This document shows positions 23,736-31,491 of a DNA stretch of 64,000 nt, in pieces. The position numbers were made by a program, and so were the translations under genes. Position 1 is the stretch's first letter, and the number at the start of each line of letters is the position of its first letter. The stretch comes from Acidobacteriota bacterium (lineage in GTDB: Bacteria; Acidobacteriota; Terriglobia; Terriglobales; Acidobacteriaceae), in NCBI GenBank assembly GCA_021810625.1, contig JAJZIJ010000013.1, positions 1-64,000 on the forward strand, read 5' to 3'. The notes under the pieces were generated by a model that did no database searches, was not told the origin of the DNA, and was given only the letters and a program-made list of their open reading frames with translations.

Positions 23736-26651
23736 TCAGAACAAAGCAGACTCGGAGATATCCTCAAGGGTTTCATCACTATCCAAGTCAGGTTGTTTCG
23801 CCCGTGGCGAGATATCGATGGCATTTAGCCCTGGTTCCCTGTCGAGAAGCTCGCGAATGAAAGAAACATCTGGAATTTGTAGACACTTGAAGATGGCTTG
23901 GTCGATCTTGCAACGGACAGGATCAGATTTCAGTTGGGCGAGAGGCGCTAATTTTTTCTCTGCAAGCGCATCATAAGCAGTTGCAAGCACCGTGATTTGC
24001 TTCGCAGAAAGCGCGCGCACATCCAGAACGGGCATGGATTCCCATGCTGGTTTCTTCATCTGCATCCACGCACTGCGTGTTACTACTCTCCGGCCATAAT
24101 ACAGGAGTAGCGAGAATGAACTATTGAGCCACAGTAAAAGCGCTTTTTCTTGTTTTTTAGTCAGCAAGCTGGACTTCAATGCCCACCAGGTATTTCCAAG
24201 AATTTCGCTATCGAATCCCACGGCAAGGACACTGTGCGTTATAGGCCATAGCCGTTCTACAAGCAAAACTCTTCCTGCCTTAGCCCACACGTCTGCTGCG
24301 CTTTTGATGTGTCTTCCCTTTGCTGCCCGTGTCCGTGCAAGCAGCGTAGCATTCGGTTTCTGTGCAATGGTCTGCACTTTTCCGGATTCATGGCCCCAAA
24401 ATGCTGGATATGGCGACCAGTCGTCCGTAGAAACTTCAAAAGCGTCATGAATGTCGCGCCTGTCATATCCGAGAGCACCGAGCGTGTCTAATCTACATAG
24501 TGGCATCGATAAATTTTTCTTGCTACCCGGAACGTGGAGCTTGCCCTGCTCAAGTTTCCAGCAAATGCGTAGAAGTTCGCTCTGCGCGAAAAGCGCGCCC
24601 GTCCAATTCTGCTTCTCTTTGGCTGGCGGCAGAGAGACGACCTCACCGAGCTTCCCGCTAAGCCCACGAACCGTGGTGATGCCCGCGCCCTCAATGGTCA
24701 CAAGTTGATCGAGTTGGACAATGCGGTTTGCAAGATCAAGTGCTTCGTGGATCGACCGTGGATTGCGCCACAGGCTCACATACGCGGTGCGTCCGGGCGT
24801 TTCTCCCTCATTGAGCTTTCGCGCGATAAATAAAATTTCAGAAAGGTCAGTGTTCTCTGAAAAATTTGGACGTTCTGCATCGTGGCTCGATATGACCGTT
24901 TCCAGATGATAGCGTTCGGCAATCAGTTTTCGCGTATCGCCCCAAGCCTCACCCGAAACGAGGGCTGCCGGAAGCACGAAAGCGAGCCGCCCCCCGGTTT
25001 TGAGGCACCTATCGGCAAGCGCAACAAAGACGCTCCCCAGTCCCGCTGTGGCGCTGGCTCCAATTTGTTTTACCCGGCGTTTCAATTCTGTCTGAAGTTT
25101 GTCCCGTTCATCCAGCAGAGAACCGAACAAGAGGTTGCCGCCCACGCTGCGGACAAAGGGAGGATTCATCACGCACAGGTCTAATTTCGGCACCACAGCC
25201 TTTGCCACATAGGAGGATGCGGCCCCTGTGCGAATGCTTTCGCTATGAGTGGAGTCAAGCGTCATCTGCGTAAAGATTTCGGAGTTCGTGAGAAAATCCA
25301 AACTGCCAAGTTTCGCAATGCCGTGGTCGATACCAAACGGCATGACATAGAGTGACATCCGCACAAATGCGACCTCTGGAGCAATCATGGCCAGGGTCGA
25401 TGCCGTCAGATGGACAGCAGAGGGAAGCACATCATAGCCATGCAGAACGTTTTCCATCAGCGTGCGATGCAGCGTAGTCATGTCCTTTACGTCTAGTGGG
25501 AGATCGCAGTCTGCGCGCTCTCTTATGTAAATATCTGACAATGCCTGGGCGCTTGCCATCAGGAGCGTCCCTGTGCCGCAAGCCAGATCTGCGACCTTGA
25601 AGGACGCCAACTCCACGGGGTCGCTAAAATTCTGTTTCCATTTTGCGGCAATCGTCAGTTTCATCAGTAGCGTGGCTGCGGAAACGGATGTGTAATAGGT
25701 TCCAAGATACTTGGCCTCGTGAAGAAGCCAGTGATAAATACGGCCCATCAGATCATGTCGCAGGGCTGCTTGTTGAACGCAAATAGATATGGCTTCTTTC
25801 AGGAGGGCACGCGTAGCAATGGCGGAATTTCCATCAATGGGAAGTTCATTCAAAACCCGTTCACCAAGCTGAAAAATTGGGACATAATTGATGTTTTCCC
25901 AAATCCACTTCCAATGTTTCGCTGTTGCTCCTATAGTGTCATTTTCTTTATCGAGTTTTCGCAGCGAAAAAATTCGGCCATCCGTCCCTGCAAGCTGCTC
26001 CTGGAAGATAAAGGCATTTGCTAATACCAGTGCCGATACTTTGGCTGCTGTTTCTCTGCGCAACTGCGCTTTTTCCTGCGTCTCGCCCTTGGGCGGATAT
26101 ATACCTAGGATTTGCGATAATCGGTCGCATGAACCTTGCTGGCCCATCCATAACTTGGCAACGCCAACCAGATGAACAGATAGTGATTTGGCCGTCTTCT
26201 CTACAATATCGTCTCTTGTAAGAGCTTCCTGGACACGCCGAAGGGCAGCCATGAGGGAGGCCGGATTCCCTTCAAACCATTCCTGTGTTTCGCCGGATTC
26301 GGAGACAATTCGATATTTTAATTGTGCAGTGCGGAGGACTTCCAGTACCTTCGTTGTGGGTGTGCTACGAAGATCAACAGGATATATCGCAGCCGCTGCG
26401 ATATGTGCAATGCCGCTCTGTACACGCTTCCTGGCATCCTCCAAGACAATTTCTTCGGCACCGGGGTGGTCAGAAAATTTTCCTTCAATGACCACGCGGA
26501 GTCCCCGCAATTGAAATAAAACATCAGGCCGATGTTTCCCGTGGACGTGGATCGTCTCGGCATCCGCAGTGACCCCAAGCCCAGAAATAAGAATTGCGAG
26601 TTGAGTATTGATTACCTCTTCGCGGTTTCGTTGCTTCTGCATGCCATTCAC
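23736..26651 (-). CDS. fused nuclease/N6-adenine DNA methyltransferase (type IIG-like)
   Basis: 971 residues. The N-terminus has a PD-(D/E)XK-like core: RPDVLFQLRGLRVVIEGKF (Asp43, Glu56, Lys58). A helical part leads to the methylase: YLGTYYTS (about 316-323, motif X), VADLACGTGTLLMA (353-366, SAM binding), GYD (405-407) and MNPPFV (495-500, catalytic NPPF). The C-terminal half, about 660-950, resembles a target-recognition region. No separate specificity, restriction or helicase gene is nearby. It could be a single-chain restriction-modification enzyme, a regulated methylase or a defence effector. It sits alone between carbohydrate genes, which suggests acquisition. Start near MNGMQKQ is uncertain by three codons. 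Confidence 0.8.
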   Translation of the reverse strand: MNGMQKQRNREEVINTQLAILISGLGVTADAETIHVHGKHRPDVLFQLRGLRVVIEGKFSDHPGAEEIVLEDARKRVQSGIAHIAAAAIYPVDLRSTPTTKVLEVLRTAQLKYRIVSESGETQEWFEGNPASLMAALRRVQEALTRDDIVEKTAKSLSVHLVGVAKLWMGQQGSCDRLSQILGIYPPKGETQEKAQLRRETAAKVSALVLANAFIFQEQLAGTDGRIFSLRKLDKENDTIGATAKHWKWIWENINYVPIFQLGERVLNELPIDGNSAIATRALLKEAISICVQQAALRHDLMGRIYHWLLHEAKYLGTYYTSVSAATLLMKLTIAAKWKQNFSDPVELASFKVADLACGTGTLLMASAQALSDIYIRERADCDLPLDVKDMTTLHRTLMENVLHGYDVLPSAVHLTASTLAMIAPEVAFVRMSLYVMPFGIDHGIAKLGSLDFLTNSEIFTQMTLDSTHSESIRTGAASSYVAKAVVPKLDLCVMNPPFVRSVGGNLLFGSLLDERDKLQTELKRRVKQIGASATAGLGSVFVALADRCLKTGGRLAFVLPAALVSGEAWGDTRKLIAERYHLETVISSHDAERPNFSENTDLSEILFIARKLNEGETPGRTAYVSLWRNPRSIHEALDLANRIVQLDQLVTIEGAGITTVRGLSGKLGEVVSLPPAKEKQNWTGALFAQSELLRICWKLEQGKLHVPGSKKNLSMPLCRLDTLGALGYDRRDIHDAFEVSTDDWSPYPAFWGHESGKVQTIAQKPNATLLARTRAAKGRHIKSAADVWAKAGRVLLVERLWPITHSVLAVGFDSEILGNTWWALKSSLLTKKQEKALLLWLNSSFSLLLYYGRRVVTRSAWMQMKKPAWESMPVLDVRALSAKQITVLATAYDALAEKKLAPLAQLKSDPVRCKIDQAIFKCLQIPDVSFIRELLDREPGLNAIDISPRAKQPDLDSDETLEDISESALF

Positions 26652-26767
26652 TCATTTCGTGGGTGCCGCAATGTCCACTATATCTGCTATTTGATGGTCA
26701 CGACCAGGGACTATGCGGTGAGTAGAGAAAGGCGGATAAATTTTGCGTGGACATTGTACCCGCATCG

Positions 26768-28279
26768 TCATTCACTGGGCCTGTGGAGTTGGGAGGGTGT
26801 GCGTCCGTTTGCGTCCGCTTGAAATTCGCAGACACAGATATATTCGATCTGCAAAATAGCGGCCAGCTTGCGAAGTTTTTCTACGAGATGTCCCACGCCC
26901 ACCGCGCAGTGATGGGCCGGGCCGTGTCGATTCCACTCCTGCATGAAGTTGCGCGCGCCCAGGGGAAATTTGTATCGACTGTTCGTGTTTCCGATTTCGA
27001 GAATAGGCCCAGGTACAGACTCGCCTTCTGCGACGAGAAATTGCACACTTCCATCTGCGGTTTGAATCACAGAAAGCAGTGTCACCGGGCCATGCTGCAC
27101 GGACATCTCCACCGAAAGCCCCCGACCAACCTTGCCGTGATAGACCCCCAGCGGTCGAACGCGAGTTCGTCCCTCAGCGATGGCCACATGGCCCGGCCCA
27201 TCGTGTCCCATGAGAATTACGTCGTTGTCGAAGTCCGTGGCGTAATACTCCGTGAAGGAACCTCCAGCCCCAAAGCTATCCATGATCTTCATGGCATGTG
27301 CGTTCTTCACTTCGTACTCGCCTGCCACAGGAATGCCGCGAGCCGTCAACAGGCTGTTGCCAAGAATGATGGAGCGAATTGCATCCTCTGCCGCAAGGTT
27401 CCCCGTGCCCATATAGTAGTAGGCCATCGAGCCAAGCTGGTGCTTTGCAACCAGACGATCCAGTGCAACGGAGGTTCGAGCCGCAAGCGCAAGCTCATCA
27501 GCAGCGCAGCCCGACTGGATGTCGAAGGTATCCTGAAAAAGTGTCACTCGCGTCTTGATTTCATCGGCTGTCACCGCCGCGCAGAGCGTGACCAATTCCT
27601 CCACTTCTAAAATTTCCATGTGGCCGCCGAAGCAGGCGTTCAACGATGTCAGGTCTGTGTAGATATCCAACATGCCGCTGTAATAATGCCCCATCAGGCC
27701 CAACCGATTGTGCTCCATGATGTGAGCCACGCGCGCGGCATCCACCCAATCGCCAATTTCCTTCCACGCAATCGGATCGTTCTCCAACATGCCTGTCACC
27801 TGATGAAATGGAATGCGGCTCCGCGCAAAGACGTTGGCGATCTCCGGCACCGGACATGCCTGGCAGTAAGCGAGCCATTCGCCCGTCATCGCCGCGCGGT
27901 CGCCAAGCTGGTTGAACCATGTGTAGTCGATGGCTGCCGAGGGAGCCAAATTGAGAATGACCACAGGCACGCGCGCGCGACGCACAATCGGCAACACGGT
28001 CGAGGAAAGCGCGTAGGTGGTGACATACAGAAAAATGAGATCCACATCGGCCTGCCGCAGGGCATGTCCAGCGGCAAAGGCACTCTCGGCATTGTCAATC
28101 AGGCCAAGATTGACAACCTCGGCACCCATCCCCGCGATGCGTGCTGCTACCTGTGCGACATGACCCCGAAGTCGCTGCTCCAAGCCGGGGAACTGTTCCC
28201 AATATGCCTCCAGCCCTATGCCGAACAAGCCAACTTTTACCGTGGACTGCACATGTTTTTTTATATCTGAATCTTGCAT
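26768..28279 (-). CDS. L-arabinose/L-fucose isomerase family sugar isomerase
   Basis: 503 residues. The fold is that of the AraA/FucI superfamily: an N-terminal Rossmann-like part (VGLFGIGLEAYWEQFPG, IFLYVTTYALSSTVLPI) and a metal site with Glu321 (AGEYEVKNAHA), Glu344 (SFTEYYATDF), His359/His364 (MGHDGPGH) and His456/His457 (GPAHHCAVG). Spacing is close to AraA's Glu306, Glu333, His350 and His450. These enzymes interconvert aldoses and ketoses with Mn. Its divergent neighbours are rhamnose genes and no RhaA is seen, so it may isomerise L-rhamnose or a related 6-deoxy sugar; that is inference. The start at 28279 is preferred, though an upstream ATG at 28315 is in frame. Confidence 0.8.
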   Translation of the reverse strand: MQDSDIKKHVQSTVKVGLFGIGLEAYWEQFPGLEQRLRGHVAQVAARIAGMGAEVVNLGLIDNAESAFAAGHALRQADVDLIFLYVTTYALSSTVLPIVRRARVPVVILNLAPSAAIDYTWFNQLGDRAAMTGEWLAYCQACPVPEIANVFARSRIPFHQVTGMLENDPIAWKEIGDWVDAARVAHIMEHNRLGLMGHYYSGMLDIYTDLTSLNACFGGHMEILEVEELVTLCAAVTADEIKTRVTLFQDTFDIQSGCAADELALAARTSVALDRLVAKHQLGSMAYYYMGTGNLAAEDAIRSIILGNSLLTARGIPVAGEYEVKNAHAMKIMDSFGAGGSFTEYYATDFDNDVILMGHDGPGHVAIAEGRTRVRPLGVYHGKVGRGLSVEMSVQHGPVTLLSVIQTADGSVQFLVAEGESVPGPILEIGNTNSRYKFPLGARNFMQEWNRHGPAHHCAVGVGHLVEKLRKLAAILQIEYICVCEFQADANGRTPSQLHRPSE

Positions 28280-28360
28280 AAGAAGAACGCTTCCATCCCA
28301 GGGATGCGCCTGCATCCTGCGTCGAAGTATAAATTTTTCTATGGTGAAACACTACCTCTA

Positions 28361-28389
28361 TTGATATTAACGCCTGACTTGTGTATTGT
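28361..28389 (+). promoter_or_regulatory. predicted promoter of the rhamnose gene run
   Basis: TTGATA (28361-28366), a 17-base spacer and TATTGT (28384-28389) form a sigma70-like promoter about 50 bases before the GH39-like gene, inside the AT-rich divergent gap. Predicted by eye; no operator was identified. Confidence 0.4.
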
Positions 28390-28438
28390 TTGCTTGCGCT
28401 CTTCAATCCACACGCGGAACCACGGAGGGGATAGACCC

Positions 28439-29977
28439 ATGCGAGTACCGAGGCCTGCAATTGCTGGCCGAATCCGGTTTCTGATTGCTGTAGGGATTTT
28501 TTTCTTTGCGACCGCTGCGATGGCGCAAACGACAAAACCAGTTTCCATTAGGGTTGATTGGAATCAGATACTACTGCCGCTGAAAACATCCTCTACGCTT
28601 CAGGTTGTGGTCAATCCTCTGCTGCGGCGTGGTTCGCCAATCCATGACAAGGCGTTTCGCTCTCTGACCGATGTAGGTGCCGACTATGTTCGCTATGTTC
28701 CTTGGCTACCTTATCCAAAGCTGGCAGTGGCCGAGTTACAACCGCCCGCAGCAGGTCATACCTCCTGGGACTTTAGCTTGATCGATCCCATGACCGAGGA
28801 TTTTTTCTCAGCGACAAAAGGGCACTCTGTCATTTTGAATTTCAGCACTATTCCTGCCTGGATGTTTCAAACTCCCAAACCAGTTTCCTACCCAGACAAT
28901 CCAGACACCGTTGATTGGAATTACACGCAAGGGACAGAATTGCGCGACCCCAGCATGCGCGAATTGGGAGATTACTATGCGCGCCTGGTGAGTTGGTACA
29001 CGCGGGGAGGATTCACGGATGAGATGGGCCAGCGACATGAATCCGGACATCATTACAAAATCAACTATTGGGAGGTTTTTAACGAGATCGACAACGAGCA
29101 TCACATGACGGCCAAGCAGTATACCGAACGCTACGATGCCGTTGTTGCTGCCATCCACAAGGTGGATCCAACGATCAAGTTTGTTGGTCTTGCGTTGGCT
29201 GACATCAGTACCAAACCCGAGATGTTCGAGTACTTTCTAAATCATGCCAATCATCGCCCCGGCACTCCTCTGGACATGATTTCCTATCACTTCTATGCCC
29301 AGCCAACCAAGAACCAAACGCTGGATAACTGGCAATACACCTTCTTCGACCAAGCAGATCGTTTTCTTGCAACCATGCGCTACGTAGAAGCAATTCGCAA
29401 GAGTCTCTCCCCAGAGACTAAAACCACGCTCGATGAAATCGGCACTATTCTACCAACGGACAACACCTCGGAAGATGCGAAGGGCCTGATCCCGCCTGCG
29501 TACTGGAATGCCTCTGGGGCGCTCTACGCATATATCTTCATGGAAGCGGCAAATTTCGGAATTGACGTTGTTGGCGAGTCGCAACTGGTCGGATATCCCT
29601 CCCAGTTTCCCAGCGTCTCCCTGGTGGACTGGAAGACTGGCTCCCCCAATGCCCGATTGCGCGTGCTGGAATTGCTGCATCAAAACTTTCTGCCCGGATA
29701 CGAGATGGTAAGCACAAAGAGTATGGCAAGCAAAAACAATTCAAAGAGTGCCGTTGCTGCGCAGGCATTTCTTACCCCAACCAGCAAAAAACTTCTTCTT
29801 ATAAACAAGCGTAATCGTGAAATTACTGTAAGTATTCCCGAAGATTTCTCTTCCGGGCGTGTAACTGCCGTCGATGTTTCCACTGGAGCGCAGGCTCCCG
29901 TGACTGCTCCTGTAGGCAGCCGTTTACTGCAATTGAAGGCATTCTCCGTGTGTGTTGTTACCTCCCCAGGAAAATAG
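28439..29977 (+). CDS. secreted GH39-like glycoside hydrolase
   Basis: 512 residues. Signal peptide IRFLIAVGIFFFATAAMAQ. A TIM-barrel of the GH39 type follows: VGADYVRYVPWLPYPKLAVAEL, WDFSLIDPM, VILNFSTIPAWMF, then KINYWEVFNEIDNEHHM with the acid/base Glu216, DMISYHFYA, and KTTLDEIGTIL with the likely nucleophile Glu333. A C-terminal beta domain ends the protein. GGAGGGG lies 8 bases before the ATG. GH39 includes beta-xylosidases, iduronidases and other activities, so the substrate stays open; rhamnose neighbours suggest a rhamnose-containing glycan. rhaM follows one base after its stop. Confidence 0.8.
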   Translation: MRVPRPAIAGRIRFLIAVGIFFFATAAMAQTTKPVSIRVDWNQILLPLKTSSTLQVVVNPLLRRGSPIHDKAFRSLTDVGADYVRYVPWLPYPKLAVAELQPPAAGHTSWDFSLIDPMTEDFFSATKGHSVILNFSTIPAWMFQTPKPVSYPDNPDTVDWNYTQGTELRDPSMRELGDYYARLVSWYTRGGFTDEMGQRHESGHHYKINYWEVFNEIDNEHHMTAKQYTERYDAVVAAIHKVDPTIKFVGLALADISTKPEMFEYFLNHANHRPGTPLDMISYHFYAQPTKNQTLDNWQYTFFDQADRFLATMRYVEAIRKSLSPETKTTLDEIGTILPTDNTSEDAKGLIPPAYWNASGALYAYIFMEAANFGIDVVGESQLVGYPSQFPSVSLVDWKTGSPNARLRVLELLHQNFLPGYEMVSTKSMASKNNSKSAVAAQAFLTPTSKKLLLINKRNREITVSIPEDFSSGRVTAVDVSTGAQAPVTAPVGSRLLQLKAFSVCVVTSPGK

Positions 29978-29978
29978 G

Positions 29979-30305
29979 ATGAAACTTATGCAACGTTTCG
30001 CATTCCAGCTCCGTATCCGCAAAGACAAGATCGAAGAATATGATCGCGTACATGCCGCAGTGTGGCCGGAATTGCTTGAGAGTATTCGACGGGCTGGTAT
30101 CCATGATTACTCCATCTTTCGCCGCCATCAGACGGTTGTCTTAGTCATGCGCATCGAGGACTTTGATCGGGCATGGGAAACGCTTGCGCGTGATCCCATC
30201 AATCAGAAGTGGCAAAAAAAGATGGCAGACATTTTTGAAGAAACTCAGGACGTGGAACCAGGAGAGCGCTTCCCGATGCTAAAGGAAGTATTCTATATGG
30301 AGTGA
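29979..30305 (+). CDS. rhaM: L-rhamnose mutarotase
   Basis: 108 residues, the normal length. Seen: RFAFQLRIRKDKIEEYDRVHAAVWPELLESIRRAGIHDYSIFRRHQTVVLVMRIEDF and the end MLKEVFYM, matching the RhaM/DUF718 family with the catalytic His in VHAAVWPEL (His25). It interconverts alpha and beta anomers of L-rhamnose after uptake. The ATG starts one base after the GH39-like stop, so translation is probably coupled. Alternative ATG at 29988. Confidence 0.93.
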   Translation: MKLMQRFAFQLRIRKDKIEEYDRVHAAVWPELLESIRRAGIHDYSIFRRHQTVVLVMRIEDFDRAWETLARDPINQKWQKKMADIFEETQDVEPGERFPMLKEVFYME

Positions 30306-30373
30306 TCTAGTTGGGCAGTTTGATTCTTTTTGCTCCGCTGTAACTGTAAATATAAACTTCAAGAGAGATTTCT

Positions 30374-31486
30374 TTGATCCCCAATCCATTTCTAGGCGTG
30401 CTGTATCACTGGACGGGTGGGCTGGCCTCGGCCAGTTGCTATCTTCCATTTCGGTCAATCCGCAAGTGGTCCTGGGAGACCTACTGGCTGATCCAGGGAT
30501 TCTTCAGCTTCTTGCTTGCTCCGATCTTTGCAGCCTTACTGTTGGTTCCACAGGTCGCCATGATTTTACATCACACGCCGTGGCACACCTTGCTTTTGAC
30601 GTACTTCTGGGGGCTGCTGTGGGGCGTGGGTGGGCTAACCTTTGGATTGACGATCCGCTACCTGGGCATTGCCCTGGGATATGCCGTTGCGCTGGGATTG
30701 ACGACGGCCTTCGGAACCTTGATGCCGCCGCTCTTTGCTGGCGAGATGCCCGCGCTGCTACATGAAATTCCAGGTCAGGTCATTCTGTTTGGCATCGGGG
30801 TCTGCATGGTTGGCATTGTGTTGAGCGGCATTGCCGGTTACTCCAAAGAGCGGGAGTTAAGCGCCGCGCAGAAGAAAAAAACTGTCGCTGAATTTAATTT
30901 TCCCAAAGGGCTTCTGGTCGCCATATTGGCCGGAGTTATGAGCGCTTGTTTTGCCTATGGGCTGGCTACAGGGAAGCCAATTGCCGCGCTAGCCCATACA
31001 GATTTGCTGGCACATGGACGCGCTCTGGAATGGAAAAATCTCCCCATTCTGATTGTGATTCTACTGGGTGGACTGACGACCAACTTTACATGGTGCGTTG
31101 TTTTGATGATCCGCAACGGAACAGCAGCGCAGTTCCTAGGAAAGACCGAGGATATAGCTACCCTCCATCCCGCCAGTATCAAAGCAAGCGGTCTGAGCCT
31201 CAACTACCTGCTTTGCGCCGCCGCAGGTATCCTATGGTACTTACAATTTTTCTTCTATAGCATCGGCCAAACAATGATGGGCAAGTACGATTTTTCCAGT
31301 TGGACACTGCACATGGCCAGCATCATCATCTTCTCAACGCTGTGGGGAATCTATTTGAAAGAATGGCACGGCACCAGCAGCAAGACAAAAGTTTTCGTTG
31401 GCTTGGGCTTAGCCGTGCTCGTTCTCTCCACGCTTCTAGTTGGTTATGGAAATTATCTCAACGTGAAATTCATTCCTGTTGGTTGA
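30374..31486 (+). CDS. rhaT: L-rhamnose/proton symporter
   Basis: About 370 residues with ten hydrophobic segments. Seen: PNPFLGVLYHWTGGLASASCYLPFRSIRKWSWETYWLIQGFFSFLLAPIFAA, WGVGGLTFGLTIRYLGIALGYAVALGLTTAFGTLMPPLF, LLGGLTTNFTWCVVLMIRNGT and YLQFFFYSIGQTMMGKYDFSSWTLHMA, all RhaT blocks. It imports L-rhamnose with protons. The likely start is TTG at 30374, with AAGAGAGA upstream. It lies 68 bases after rhaM and converges on the GH78 gene with 5 bases between stop codons. Confidence 0.93.
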   Translation: MIPNPFLGVLYHWTGGLASASCYLPFRSIRKWSWETYWLIQGFFSFLLAPIFAALLLVPQVAMILHHTPWHTLLLTYFWGLLWGVGGLTFGLTIRYLGIALGYAVALGLTTAFGTLMPPLFAGEMPALLHEIPGQVILFGIGVCMVGIVLSGIAGYSKERELSAAQKKKTVAEFNFPKGLLVAILAGVMSACFAYGLATGKPIAALAHTDLLAHGRALEWKNLPILIVILLGGLTTNFTWCVVLMIRNGTAAQFLGKTEDIATLHPASIKASGLSLNYLLCAAAGILWYLQFFFYSIGQTMMGKYDFSSWTLHMASIIIFSTLWGIYLKEWHGTSSKTKVFVGLGLAVLVLSTLLVGYGNYLNVKFIPVG

Positions 31487-31491
31487 TCCAT

